This document shows positions 8,677 to 15,596 of a DNA stretch of 64,000 bases, one piece after another. Under the pieces are notes generated by a model that made no database searches, had not been told where the DNA came from, and saw only the letters and a program-made list of their open reading frames with translations. Where the stretch lies: the NCBI GenBank assembly GCA_003020985.1, contig PXRM01000008.1, positions 1-64,000 on the forward strand, given 5' to 3'. Within the stretch, counting starts at the first letter, position 1; the number at the start of each line of letters is the position of its first letter. Source of the DNA: Halobacteriales archaeon QS_4_70_19 (GTDB lineage Archaea > Halobacteriota > Halobacteria > Halobacteriales > Haloarculaceae). Both the position numbers and the translations under genes were made by a program.

Positions 8677-8830
8677 TGCCTTCGGGTATACGACCATGAG
8701 TTAAATCGGTATCGGAGCCTAGACCTGTTGGATTCCGGATGGCAGGTCCGGGCGATGGAGGCACCGATAGCGTATCACACGCGCTCGGGGTGCTCGAACG
8801 GCGACACGTCGGTGCTGGATTACCGGTGTG

Positions 8831-8837
8831 TTTAGTA
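8831..8837 (+). promoter_or_regulatory. TATA-like box for tfs
   Basis: TTTAGTA lies 25-31 nt before the tfs ATG at 8862, supporting a leaderless transcript and that start codon. Confidence 0.5.
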
Positions 8838-8861
8838 CCGCCAGTCGACAAAGGTTCCGGC

Positions 8862-9188
8862 ATGGAGTTCTGCGACGAATGCGGCTCGATGATGCGAACC
8901 GAGGGCGAGGAGTGGAAGTGCACGTCCTGCGGGGAGACGAAACCCCGCGACAGCGCGAAGGAGGCCACCATGACGACCACGCAGGGCCAGGACACCGACA
9001 GCGGCCCGGTCGACATGTCCGAGGTCGACGACGAGGAGATCGGGCCGACGACGAAGGTCATCTGCCCGGAGTGTGGCCACGACCGCGCGCGTTACGAGAT
9101 GAAACAAATCCGGGCCGCCGACGAGTCCGAGACGCGGTTCTTCACCTGTACGGAGTGCGGACAGAAGTGGCGCGAGGACGACCACTGA
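8862..9188 (+). CDS. tfs: Transcription factor S (TFIIS/RPB9-like)
   Basis: A 108-residue two-zinc-ribbon protein that rescues backtracked archaeal RNA polymerase by stimulating transcript cleavage. The N-terminal ribbon has CDEC and CTSC pairs (residues about 4-22), and the C-terminal ribbon has CPEC and CTEC pairs. Between the last pairs sits RAADESETRFF, which carries the Asp-Glu acidic finger that enters the polymerase secondary channel; its presence argues for true cleavage factor activity and not an RPB9-like subunit. The acidic linker (about residues 35-60) is typical of haloarchaea. Monocistronic, divergent from the Nudix gene. Start chosen by the conserved MEFCDECG beginning and the upstream box. 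Confidence 0.95.
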   Translation: MEFCDECGSMMRTEGEEWKCTSCGETKPRDSAKEATMTTTQGQDTDSGPVDMSEVDDEEIGPTTKVICPECGHDRARYEMKQIRAADESETRFFTCTECGQKWREDDH

Positions 9189-9222
9189 CCCCGGCCCCGA
9201 GAGCACTGAACGAGCGACACGT

Positions 9223-9228
9223 TTTATC
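9223..9228 (+). promoter_or_regulatory. TATA-like box upstream of the Cys leader ORF and cysE
   Basis: TTTATC, the same hexamer found before the LSm and FAD-oxidase genes. Here it ends 28 nt before the leader ORF ATG (25 nt in those leaderless genes), so transcription should start at or just before the leader ORF and about 165 nt before cysE. Confidence 0.6.
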
Positions 9229-9255
9229 CGCTGGACGATTCAAGGGGTGACACCC

Positions 9256-9345
9256 ATGGGCAGCACGCGCACCTCGCGCCGACGCCGCAGCGTCCGCCAG
9301 CCCGCGGTCCGCTCGGTGCCGTGCTGCCGTTGTCGACTCTCCTGA
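9256..9345 (+). CDS. Putative Cys-rich leader peptide upstream of cysE
   Basis: A 29-codon ORF (ATG to TGA) that is first on the predicted cysE transcript and nearly leaderless with respect to the TTTATC box. The peptide is Arg-rich in the middle and ends [10 protein letters not shown]: two adjacent Cys codons (TGC TGC), Arg, then a third Cys (TGT), four codons before the stop. A hairpin begins 3 nt after the stop codon. Position before a serine acetyltransferase (the cysteine-pathway entry step) suggests an attenuator that senses Cys-tRNA supply through ribosome stalling. Poly-Cys leaderless short ORFs with this role are known from mycobacteria; none is known to me in archaea. No independent proof of translation here. 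Confidence 0.55.
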   Translation: MGSTRTSRRRRSVRQPAVRSVPCCRCRLS

Positions 9346-9348
9346 CCC

Positions 9349-9366
9349 GGTGGCCTTCCGGCCGCC
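9349..9366 (+). promoter_or_regulatory. Hairpin directly after the Cys leader ORF
   Basis: GGTGGCC and GGCCGCC pair over 7 bp (one G-U) around a TTCC loop, starting 3 nt after the leader stop codon and 50 nt before cysE. A ribosome stalled on the Cys codons or finishing the leader would alter its folding. No U-run follows. Confidence 0.45.
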
Positions 9367-9415
9367 CGCGCCGCCCGCATCATCCGTCGACCACCTTCCC
9401 CCCACGCAACCCCAC

Positions 9416-10024
9416 ATGTTCGACCGCATCCGCGAGGACGTCCGTACCGCCAGAGAGACCGACCCCGCCGCCACCAACACCACGGAGGTACTGCTCTACC
9501 CCGGGCTGCACGCCGTCTGGTGCCACCGCATCGCCCACACCCTCTCACGACGCGGCCACGGGTTCGCCGCCCGGCTCCTCTCCCAGCTCGTCCGGCTGTT
9601 CACCGGCGTCGAGATCCACCCCGGAGCGACCATCGGCCGCCGATTCTTCATCGACCACGGGATCGGCGTCGTCGTCGGCGAGACCGCTGAGATCGGCGAC
9701 GGCGTGACCTGCTATCACGGTGTGACGCTCGGCGGCGACTCGCCCCGCCCGGTGAAGCGCCACCCGACCGTCGAGGACGACGTCACACTGGGTGCCAACG
9801 CGACCATCATCGGCGACATCACGGTCGGTACGGGCGCTACCGTCGGGGCCGGTGCCGTCGTCACGGAGGACGTTCCGGCCGGAGCGACCGTGGTCGGGAA
9901 CCCGGCACGGCCGGTCGGCAGCGACGGGACGACGGGGACCGAACCAGCCCCGCCCGAGCCGGTCGACCACGAGGAGCTGTCGGTCTGTGGCCCGGGCTGC
10001 CCGGGCGGGGAGCCCGCGGACTGA
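9416..10024 (+). CDS. cysE: Serine O-acetyltransferase
   Basis: A 202-residue acetyl-CoA-dependent serine acetyltransferase, the first committed step of cysteine biosynthesis in the cytoplasm. An N-terminal helical part ([19 protein letters not shown], then [14 protein letters not shown]) leads into the left-handed beta-helix with hexapeptide repeats: [30 protein letters not shown] (catalytic His), YHGVTLGG, and [20 protein letters not shown]. The short form lacks the long N-terminal domain of enterobacterial CysE. The acidic/Cys-containing tail (CGPGCPGG near the end) is unusual. I chose ATG 9416 by homology; a longer in-frame GTG start at 9350 would overlap the leader hairpin. No Shine-Dalgarno is visible, so coupling with the leader ORF is possible. 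Confidence 0.92.
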   Translation: MFDRIREDVRTARETDPAATNTTEVLLYPGLHAVWCHRIAHTLSRRGHGFAARLLSQLVRLFTGVEIHPGATIGRRFFIDHGIGVVVGETAEIGDGVTCYHGVTLGGDSPRPVKRHPTVEDDVTLGANATIIGDITVGTGATVGAGAVVTEDVPAGATVVGNPARPVGSDGTTGTEPAPPEPVDHEELSVCGPGCPGGEPAD

Positions 10025-10051
10025 ACAGCAGCGGTCAGGGACAGTCGCAGG

Positions 10052-10447
10052 TCAGTAGCAGAACATGAACGGGTACATCAGTGCCACCCGATCCCCGTCC
10101 TCGAGTTCGGTGGCGAACCCGTCGAGATGCCCGTTGAACGTCCCGTTGACGACCACACGGACGTAGGGCCGGATCTGCTCGCCCTCGGGGTTCTTCGCCC
10201 AGTCGCCCGGGAGTTCGGACACGTCGACCCAGCCCCCGGTGCCCGCCTCGGCCTCGGTCTCCGCGACCAGCATCTCCTCCAGCGCGGGATGCTCGACGAA
10301 CAGCGCGTTGAGGAACTCGCCGAGGGTGTCCCCCTCGAAGGTGAAGTCGAACCGGTGCTCGTCCAACTCGCGACGGACGTGACCGGTCGCCTTCACGTCG
10401 ACTGTCGTCGTCTCGTCCCCGGTCGTCGTGCCGGTGGTCGTGCTCAT
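10052..10447 (-). CDS. MoaD/ThiS-like ubiquitin-fold protein without C-terminal Gly-Gly (copy A)
   Basis: A 131-residue protein of the MoaD/ThiS (beta-grasp) family. After a Thr-rich N-terminus comes VKATGHVRRELDEHRFDFTF, the helix TLGEFLNALFVEHPALEEML, an inserted acidic loop (residues about 70-90), then RPYVRVVVNGTFN and DGDRVALMYPF. Canonical MoaD and SAMP proteins end in Gly-Gly for thiocarboxylation or protein conjugation; this one ends FMFCY. It therefore probably cannot act as a sulfur carrier or modifier in the usual way. A similar protein is encoded 116 bp upstream on the same strand with a related promoter sequence. ATG 10447 is preferred over an in-frame GTG three codons earlier. 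Confidence 0.8.
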   Translation of the reverse strand: MSTTTGTTTGDETTTVDVKATGHVRRELDEHRFDFTFEGDTLGEFLNALFVEHPALEEMLVAETEAEAGTGGWVDVSELPGDWAKNPEGEQIRPYVRVVVNGTFNGHLDGFATELEDGDRVALMYPFMFCY

Positions 10448-10472
10448 ACGCTCCACTTCGATAGCATCCGTG

Positions 10473-10486
10473 TGAACCTACTCCCG
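10473..10486 (-). promoter_or_regulatory. Conserved 14-nt element upstream of MoaD-like copy A
   Basis: TGAACCTACTCCCG on the plus strand differs by one base from the element before copy B, at nearly the same distance from the start codon (25 versus 26 nt). The adjacent CCGAAC-GT-GTTCGG inverted repeat (10484-10497) overlaps its distal end. The position fits the BRE/TATA zone or an overlapping operator. Confidence 0.5.
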
Positions 10487-10563
10487 AACGTGTTCGGAGC
10501 ACGAGCGCCCAGTCGTCGCTCTGCGGGGTGCATCGACAGGCGGGAGGAATCCTCGGGAGGTAT

Positions 10564-10959
10564 TCAGACCGTCAGCGGTTCGACCAACTCGACCCGATCG
10601 CCGTCAGTCAGGTCGGCGTCGGCGCCGCCGTGGTACTCGTTGAACGTCCCGTTGATCATCACCCGGACGAACGGCCGCTCGCCCTCCGGGGTATCGTCCC
10701 GGAGGTCGGTCCAGCCGGCGTCGTCGTCGGCTCGGGTCTCGCCGATCAGGAGGTCGGCCAGTTCCGGTCGGCTTCCGAGGAGCGCCCCGACGAACTCGCG
10801 GAGGGTCGTGCCCTCGAACGTGAACCCGAAGCGCTGGTCGTCGAACTGGCGGCGGAAACGGCCACGGGCACGGACCGCCACGGTCGTCTGCTCGGACTCG
10901 TCCGCGGACTGCTCGGCCGGCGGTGTGGACTCCGCGAGGCCGGTAGCGTTAGGGGTCAT
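10564..10959 (-). CDS. MoaD/ThiS-like ubiquitin-fold protein without C-terminal Gly-Gly (copy B)
   Basis: A 131-residue paralog of the adjacent copy A, same length and same order of elements: RARGRFRRQFDDQRFGFTFEG, the helix TLREFVGALLGSRPELADLL, RPFVRVMINGTFNEYHGG and DGDRVELVEPLTV. It too lacks the C-terminal Gly-Gly required of MoaD, ThiS or SAMP modifiers, ending EPLTV. The N-terminal 25 residues are low-complexity and acidic. The two genes are in tandem and each has the same promoter-proximal element, so they look like a duplication kept under common control rather than one operon. Function is unknown; related haloarchaeal proteins are loosely linked to Mo/W-pterin enzymes, but none is encoded nearby. 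Confidence 0.78.
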   Translation of the reverse strand: MTPNATGLAESTPPAEQSADESEQTTVAVRARGRFRRQFDDQRFGFTFEGTTLREFVGALLGSRPELADLLIGETRADDDAGWTDLRDDTPEGERPFVRVMINGTFNEYHGGADADLTDGDRVELVEPLTV

Positions 10960-10985
10960 GTATCAACGTTGCAACTACGTTCCTA

Positions 10986-10999
10986 TGAACCTGCTCCCG
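10986..10999 (-). promoter_or_regulatory. Conserved 14-nt element upstream of MoaD-like copy B
   Basis: TGAACCTGCTCCCG on the plus strand, 13 of 14 bases shared with the element before copy A. A CCGGT-TCTC-ACCGG inverted repeat (10997-11010) overlaps its distal end, as an inverted repeat does at copy A. Confidence 0.5.
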
Positions 11000-11152
11000 G
11001 TTCTCACCGGATAGGAGAATTACCTCTCAGACATCCTGCCGCCGTGATACCGTATCCAGCGAGACGACGGGGCGACCGTGGAAAGCGCGCAGGAAGCGAC
11101 GCCGCACGCCGCCTTCGTGGAGGTTTTCAACCGGGGGTGTGGACCGACGAGT

Positions 11153-11527
11153 ATGGCGCGGAACCCGCGCTCGGAGTCGCCGCCGCCCCTGGACAACGTC
11201 CTCACAGCGCTCGACGACGAGGACTGTCGAGCCATCATCCGGGCGATAGACGAGCCGCTGTCGGCCGGAGAGGTGTCCGAGCAGTGCGACATCCCGTCGT
11301 CGACGGCCTACCGGAAACTGGACCTCCTGACGGAGGCGGAACTCCTCCGGAAAGCGACTGAGATCCGCCCCGACGGACACCACACGACCCTGTACGACAT
11401 CGACTTCGAGCGCGTCGTCATCGCGCTCGAGGAGGACCGGAACCTGACGGTCGGCATCGACCGACCGACCCGGTCGGCGGACGAACAACTGGCGGCGATG
11501 TGGGAGGAAGTACGGAGGGAGAGCTGA
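11153..11527 (+). CDS. Winged-helix HTH transcriptional regulator
   Basis: A 124-residue protein with a central ArsR-like winged helix: LTALDDEDCRAIIRAIDEPLSAGEVSEQCDIPSSTAYRKLDLLTEAELL (residues about 16-65) contains the helix-turn-helix, followed by the wing (IRPDGHHTTLYDIDF). The C-terminus is helical and could dimerise. No metal-binding cysteine pattern is seen apart from isolated Cys residues. ATG 11153 was chosen because a TTTTCA box ends about 24 nt upstream. The gene is followed 2 nt later by a small membrane protein gene, so the pair is almost surely co-transcribed, and the regulator may control this module. Confidence 0.82.
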   Translation: MARNPRSESPPPLDNVLTALDDEDCRAIIRAIDEPLSAGEVSEQCDIPSSTAYRKLDLLTEAELLRKATEIRPDGHHTTLYDIDFERVVIALEEDRNLTVGIDRPTRSADEQLAAMWEEVRRES

Positions 11528-11529
11528 CC

Positions 11530-11802
11530 ATGGTACATCCGTTCGCAATCACGGCTGCGAAGGCGGCGACGTTGTTGCTGGGCGGCCTCATCACGTACCT
11601 GACCGCGAAGGCATACCGACGGACCGGCGCTCCGGCGCTCCGGGCGCTCGCGATCGGGTTCGGCATCGTGGCATTCGGTGGGGTGATGGCCGGTATCGGC
11701 GACCTCACCGGCGTCGCCGACCTCCGGACGAGCGTCCTGATCCAGAGTACCGTCACCGCCATCGGGTTCGCCGTCATCACCTACTCCCTCTACCGGGAGT
11801 GA
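11530..11802 (+). CDS. Small three-helix membrane protein (DUF7521-like)
   Basis: A 90-residue hydrophobic protein with about three predicted membrane segments (residues about 5-25, 38-58, 66-86). The loop TAKAYRRTGAPALRALAIGFGIVAFGG is shared in pattern with the second small membrane protein encoded 74 bp downstream (AHRAYKRTGHQSLRALAVGFAL), so they are paralogs. It follows the HTH regulator gene by 2 nt. The arrangement of an ArsR-like regulator with one or two such membrane proteins recurs in haloarchaea as far as I recall; the DUF number is from memory. No enzymatic motif is visible. It could sense or respond to membrane state. Confidence 0.75.
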   Translation: MVHPFAITAAKAATLLLGGLITYLTAKAYRRTGAPALRALAIGFGIVAFGGVMAGIGDLTGVADLRTSVLIQSTVTAIGFAVITYSLYRE

Positions 11803-11875
11803 GCGGCGTGTGACTCGTTCCCAGCCACTGGGAGCCGGCGAAGGGGGATTCAGCTACTGGTGACGATGCTCCGCC

Positions 11876-12208
11876 ATGCTTCCCAGTGAATCGCTGCTCG
11901 CGGCCACGAAACTGGCCACGCTGGCACTCGGGACCGCAGTCGCCGTCGTCGCCCACCGCGCCTACAAGCGGACGGGCCATCAGTCGCTCAGAGCGCTCGC
12001 GGTCGGCTTCGCGCTGCTGGCGACCGGCGCGATCGCCGCCGGATTGCTCCACACCGTCGTCGAGCTGCCGGTCGTCCAGAGCCGGACCGTCGAGAGCCTG
12101 TTCACTGCGGCCGGGCTCGCGGTCATCGTCCACGCCCTGCTGCTGGACGACGACGTACCCGACCACGGCCTCGAGCGGGACCGTTACTCCACGGGCAGAC
12201 AGAACTGA
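11876..12208 (+). CDS. Small three-helix membrane protein, paralog of the preceding one
   Basis: A 110-residue membrane protein with three hydrophobic segments and the shared AYKRTGHQSLRALAVGF pattern between segments 1 and 2. The acidic, charged C-terminal tail (about residues 92-110, DDDVPDHGLERDRYSTGRQN) is longer than in its neighbour. A CCCAG-CCA-CTGGG hairpin (11820-11832) lies in the 73-bp gap between the two genes and could separate or stabilise transcripts. The gene is convergent with the DNA glycosylase gene, only 6 bp apart. Function unknown; it is probably part of the same regulator/membrane module. Confidence 0.72.
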   Translation: MLPSESLLAATKLATLALGTAVAVVAHRAYKRTGHQSLRALAVGFALLATGAIAAGLLHTVVELPVVQSRTVESLFTAAGLAVIVHALLLDDDVPDHGLERDRYSTGRQN

Positions 12209-12214
12209 CGGGAC

Positions 12215-12868
12215 TCAGGCAGTCGGGACGTTCGGGTCCCCGTCCTCGTAGTGGTGCCAGAGGTAGAGCGCGGCGTACGACCGGACCGGACGCCAGGGGT
12301 CGGCCCGTTCGACCATCGCCTCGCGCGAGGGGGTGTCGCACAGCGACTCCATCGCGCGGCGGATGGCGAGATCCTCGACCGGGAAGACGTCCGCCCGCCC
12401 GAGGACGAACATCGCGAACATCTCCGCGGTCCAGGTGCCGACGCCGTGGATGTCGGTCAGGTCGTCGACCACGGCGGCGTCGTCCATCACGGCGAAGCGG
12501 TCGCGGGCCAGGCGGCCCTCGCGTGCGGCCTCGGCGGCGCTCCGGATGTAGTCCACCTTCTGGCCGGAGAGCCCCACCTCACGGAGCGCGGCCTCGTCGA
12601 CGGCGAGCAGCCCGTCGGGAGTCACGGTGAACCGGTCGAACAGCCGCTCGCGGATGGCGGCCGCGGAGGCCGTGGAGAGCTGCTGGTTGACCAGCGAGAC
12701 GACCAGCCGCTCGAACGGGTCACCCTCCGGGTCGAGTTCGAGCGGGCCGTACGCCTCGACCAGCGGCGCCAGCGTCTCGTCCCGGGCGAGATGGGCGTGC
12801 GGGACCGGCTCCTCGACGCGCCGGGAGGTATCATGCTCGGTGTCCGAGTCGTCGGCGTCGGGGGCCAT
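12215..12868 (-). CDS. DNA-3-methyladenine glycosylase, HhH-GPD family
   Basis: A 217-residue base-excision repair glycosylase related to AlkA. The core runs from FERLVVSLVNQQLSTASAAAI (residues about 50-70), through the helix-hairpin-helix DDLTDIHGVGTWTAEMFAMF (about 140-160), to the catalytic Asp in RADVFPVEDLAIRRAM. There is no C-terminal Fe-S cysteine cluster, so this is AlkA-like rather than EndoIII/MutY-like. It would remove alkylated purines from DNA. ATG 12868 starts just before an acidic N-terminal tail; the longer in-frame extension upstream is Pro/Arg-rich and not family-like. Convergent with the small membrane protein gene. Confidence 0.9.
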   Translation of the reverse strand: MAPDADDSDTEHDTSRRVEEPVPHAHLARDETLAPLVEAYGPLELDPEGDPFERLVVSLVNQQLSTASAAAIRERLFDRFTVTPDGLLAVDEAALREVGLSGQKVDYIRSAAEAAREGRLARDRFAVMDDAAVVDDLTDIHGVGTWTAEMFAMFVLGRADVFPVEDLAIRRAMESLCDTPSREAMVERADPWRPVRSYAALYLWHHYEDGDPNVPTA

Positions 12869-13250
12869 CGACACTGACTGGAGGGGCCGACAGGGATAGG
12901 CCCCTCGCTCACGACGGGGACTGCGGACGACCAGTGCGCCTGGCGGGTCAGTGGACAACAGGCTCCCATTGTGGACAGGCGGCGCGACTGTGGACCCCGG
13001 GCCGGGCGCCGCACTGGCGGAACCACGGGCGGGTGCGACCCCTCCCGCGGGCCGGCGGCCCGGGGGTGACTCGTCAGGGCACGGGGGCGCTGGTCCCGTC
13101 CTCGTATGTGAACCTTCGTCCGGCTCCATGTCCGGGGGCGACCGGGGACCGGTAGGTCGTCCGCTCGCAGGCGCGATTACAGAGATATGTTCCGGAGATG
13201 CGGCGAACGCCCGATGTTTCGGGGAAGTTATCTATCTCTATCAGTTACTG
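12869..13250. other. Non-coding interval with an AT-rich patch
   Basis: No supported gene. 12869-13170 is GC-rich and holds only short overlapping frames. 13170-13250 is AT-richer and contains a GATGTTTCGGGGAA sequence at 13213, close to a motif tandemly repeated (minus strand) at 18572-18625. It may hold the glycosylase promoter on the left and the 3' region of the broken retropepsin-like gene on the right. Confidence 0.5.
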
Positions 13251-13518
13251 TCACTCCTCGCCGGACCGCTCGGCCGGCTGGTCGCTGTCCGCGCGGCGAC
13301 GGACGTCAACGCGGTAGTGCTCGAGGATGTCCCGGCCGAGCAGCATCGGGTAGTCCATGTGCGAGCGGTCCTCGACGGAGACCGAGACGGTGTGCTGGGC
13401 GCCGCCGACACCGACGGTCGTGATGGTCGCGGAGAGGTCCGGCACGCCGGCGACTGCCAGTGGGCCGGCCGCGAGCGGCAGGTGGATGGGCGCGCCAGCG
13501 CCCGTCGTCCTGTGCCAT
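13251..13518 (-). pseudogene. Broken retropepsin-like (RimK/LysX-type 'zinc protease') gene
   Basis: The minus strand encodes a good C-terminal match to the small haloarchaeal retropepsin-like family (often annotated ATP-dependent zinc protease): VGVGGAQHTVSVSVEDRSHMDY, then PMLLGRDILEHYRVDV. Upstream in this frame the sequence reads WHRTTGAGAPIHLPLA, where the family has a D-T-G-A active-site motif; the catalytic Asp is replaced and the expected first strand is missing. The only nearby ATG (13516-13518) is out of frame by one base. A one-base frameshift plus loss of the N-terminal strand would explain this. It could also be a real short protein with a non-canonical start, but an active protease seems unlikely. 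Confidence 0.5.
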
Positions 13519-13673
13519 AGTGGGTCCCGTGGTCCGTTCCGCCGTCGACCCCACACCCACGAGCGCGCGTGTCGAGAGGACGGACCGATTGTATCGGGGA
13601 GGAGCGCCCGTGGACCCTGCAGTTGCGCCGGGCAAGCAGGGCCGGTCAAGCCACGCCGCCGCGAGTCGGGTGC

Positions 13674-13680
13674 TTTTGTA
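13674..13680 (+). promoter_or_regulatory. TATA-like box for the succinylglutamate desuccinylase-like gene
   Basis: TTTTGTA ends 23 nt before ATG 13703, fitting a leaderless transcript. Confidence 0.45.
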
Positions 13681-13702
13681 GTTGCGCCTCCCGCTCCCGG
13701 GC

Positions 13703-14776
13703 ATGAGCGACGACGAGGGGGGGGCCGACTCGCCGCCCGAGCTGCCAGGTCCGGACGATGAACCGGAGCCGTTCACCTACGACGGCGGCCGCGTCGACCC
13801 CAGCGAGGTCCAGAACCTCCGCTACAGCGTCAGCGAGACGTACCTCGGCGACCCGGTCCGCATGCCGGTCACCATCGTCAACGGTGCGCAGGCGGGGCCC
13901 ACGGTGTTCCTCTCGGCGGCGGCCCACGGCGACGAGCTGAACGGCATCGAGGTGGTGCGGGAGGTGGCCCACGAGTGGGACCACTCGGGGCTGGTGGGGA
14001 CGCTGGTCTGCCTGCCCGTACTGAACGTCCCCGGGTTCATCGCCCAGCAGCGCTACCTCCCCATCTACGACCGGGACCTGAACCGGTCGTTCCCCGGCGA
14101 CCCGGACAGTACCTCCGCCAAGCGGATCGCCCACAGCATCTACCGCAACTTCGTCGCGCCCTGCGACCTCGGCATCGACTTCCACACGTCGACGCGGGGG
14201 CGGAGCAACACGCTCCACGTCCGCGCCGACATGGACCACGAGCGGACGGCCCGCGTTGCCAACGCGTTCGCCTCGAACGTCATCATCGCGGACGAGGGGC
14301 CGTCGGGCACGCTCCGGCACGAGGCCACCGAGGGGGGGACCCCGACCATCACCGTCGAGATGGGCGAGGCCCACCGGTTCCAGCGCCACTTCATCGACCG
14401 CGCGCTGGCGGGGACGCTGTCGGTGCTGTCCGAGTTCGGTCTCCGCACCGAGAAGGCGGTCGCGTGGCCCGGCTGGCGCACCGTCGTCGACGGCTCGGCG
14501 GAGAAGACCTGGCTCCGGGCCGACGCCGGCGGCCTCGTGGAGATGCACCACGACCGCGGCTCGCTGGTCCACGAGGGCGACGCCGTCTGCACCATCACCA
14601 ACCCGTTCAAGACCGACTCGACGACCATCCAGGCGCCGTTCACGGGGCTGCTGGTCGGCATCGTCGAGAACCCGCTGGTCTACCCCGGGAACCCCATCTG
14701 CCACCTCGTCCACCTGGACGAACGGACCCGCCGCGCGTTCAAGCGGGACTCCGGGACGATGGCCCACGAGAACTGA
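13703..14776 (+). CDS. Succinylglutamate desuccinylase/aspartoacylase family zinc hydrolase
   Basis: A 357-residue M14-like zinc-dependent deacylase. Zinc ligands are visible in SAAAHGDELNGIE (His and Glu, near residue 75) and in DLGIDFHTSTRGR (second His). The catalytic Glu is in TPTITVEMGEAHRF. The C-terminal 80 residues form a beta-barrel-like domain (DAGGLVEMHHDRGSLVHEGDAVC) found in AstE/AspA relatives. It should cleave an N-acyl or amide bond of a small substrate; which one is not clear. The first 35 residues are acidic and disordered. Start at 13703 follows a TATA-like box. Alone in its direction; the next gene is convergent. Confidence 0.87.
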   Translation: MSDDEGGADSPPELPGPDDEPEPFTYDGGRVDPSEVQNLRYSVSETYLGDPVRMPVTIVNGAQAGPTVFLSAAAHGDELNGIEVVREVAHEWDHSGLVGTLVCLPVLNVPGFIAQQRYLPIYDRDLNRSFPGDPDSTSAKRIAHSIYRNFVAPCDLGIDFHTSTRGRSNTLHVRADMDHERTARVANAFASNVIIADEGPSGTLRHEATEGGTPTITVEMGEAHRFQRHFIDRALAGTLSVLSEFGLRTEKAVAWPGWRTVVDGSAEKTWLRADAGGLVEMHHDRGSLVHEGDAVCTITNPFKTDSTTIQAPFTGLLVGIVENPLVYPGNPICHLVHLDERTRRAFKRDSGTMAHEN

Positions 14777-14782
14777 GTCGGG

Positions 14783-15037
14783 TCAGTCGTAGCTGTCGAA
14801 CTCGTACTCCACCTCGTCCTCCTCGGCCGGGAACCGCGTCTTCACTAGGTACGCCACGACGGCGAGGAAGACGAGCCCTACGAGCGCGGCGATCACGGTA
14901 CCCTTCGAACTGCCGCTCTCGGGCGGGTGGTCCCCGGCGGCAGCCTCGAACGCCACGTCCTCGTCCGCGTCCTGCCCGCCGCCCTTGGTGAACGAGGCGT
15001 CCTGTACGTGGACCTCCAGGAAGGTGAGCTCGACCAT
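14783..15037 (-). CDS. Small single-pass membrane protein, function unknown
   Basis: An 84-residue protein with an N-terminal soluble part starting VELTFLEVHVQDASF, an acidic middle, one strong membrane helix (about residues 47-64, VIAALVGLVFLAVVAYLV) and an acidic cytosolic tail (EEDEVEYEFDSYD). The lack of a signal sequence suggests a membrane anchor with the N-terminus outside or a tail-anchored orientation. It is convergent with the zinc hydrolase gene (6 bp apart) and divergent from LSm/L37e. Small proteins of this type are widespread in haloarchaea, but I do not know a function. Confidence 0.7.
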   Translation of the reverse strand: MVELTFLEVHVQDASFTKGGGQDADEDVAFEAAAGDHPPESGSSKGTVIAALVGLVFLAVVAYLVKTRFPAEEDEVEYEFDSYD

Positions 15038-15204
15038 GGACGGGGTTCAGTCGGCTGGGGTTTAGCGATTGTGGGGCCAGGGGCGGGACGAGCCCCGGAC
15101 GGTAGGCACCCGGTCCCCACCACCCGTGGGGCGGCTCTCGAGACCCCCGTCATCCCGTGTCAGCGGGGGGATTCGCGGGACGGCACGTGCCGGGTGTCGG
15201 TGCG

Positions 15205-15210
15205 TTTATC
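15205..15210 (+). promoter_or_regulatory. TATA-like box for the LSm-L37e operon
   Basis: TTTATC ends 25 nt before the LSm ATG at 15235, the archetypal leaderless spacing in this window. Confidence 0.6.
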
Positions 15211-15234
15211 CGGGCGGCGCGCGCTAACTGTGGT

Positions 15235-15417
15235 ATGCCGGGGCGACCGCTCGACGTGCTCGAGGAGACGCTCGGAGACCAAGTGACGGTCCATCTGAAG
15301 GGCGGCGAGGTGTACGAGGGTATCCTCGAGGGGTACGACCAGCACATGAACCTGGTCGTCGAGGGCGATAACACAACGATTATCCGCGGCGACAACGTCG
15401 TCTCGATTCAACCGTAA
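15235..15417 (+). CDS. lsm: Sm-like archaeal protein (LSm)
   Basis: A 60-residue Sm-fold RNA-binding protein that forms a heptameric ring and binds U-rich RNA; it acts as an RNA chaperone in the cytoplasm. The two Sm motifs are present: [26 protein letters not shown] (Sm1) and [10 protein letters not shown] (Sm2, with the RGD/N). It is unusually short, as is typical of haloarchaeal LSm. The rpl37e gene starts 2 nt after its stop codon, the conserved haloarchaeal LSm-L37e pair, showing co-transcription. ATG 15235 is set by the upstream TTTATC box. Confidence 0.95.
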   Translation: MPGRPLDVLEETLGDQVTVHLKGGEVYEGILEGYDQHMNLVVEGDNTTIIRGDNVVSIQP

Positions 15418-15419
15418 TC

Positions 15420-15596
15420 ATGACTGGAGCCGGCACGCCCTCGCAGGGGAAGAAGAACAAGACGACCCACGTGAAGTGCCGTCGCTGCGGCGAGAAGTCC
15501 TACCACAAGCAGAAGAAGGTCTGCTCGTCCTGTGGCTTCGGCAAGTCCGCGAAGCGGCGCGACTACGCCTGGCAGGACAAGACCGGCGACCACTGA
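15420..15596 (+). CDS. rpl37e: 50S ribosomal protein L37e
   Basis: A 58-residue zinc-ribbon protein of the large ribosomal subunit. It starts [19 protein letters not shown] and has the four zinc cysteines as CRRC and CSSC pairs, followed by the basic [14 protein letters not shown] region that contacts rRNA. Length and motif order match archaeal L37e exactly. The gene begins 2 nt after the LSm stop, so it is translated from the same mRNA. It is too short for many gene callers, but the match is clear. Confidence 0.95.
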   Translation: MTGAGTPSQGKKNKTTHVKCRRCGEKSYHKQKKVCSSCGFGKSAKRRDYAWQDKTGDH

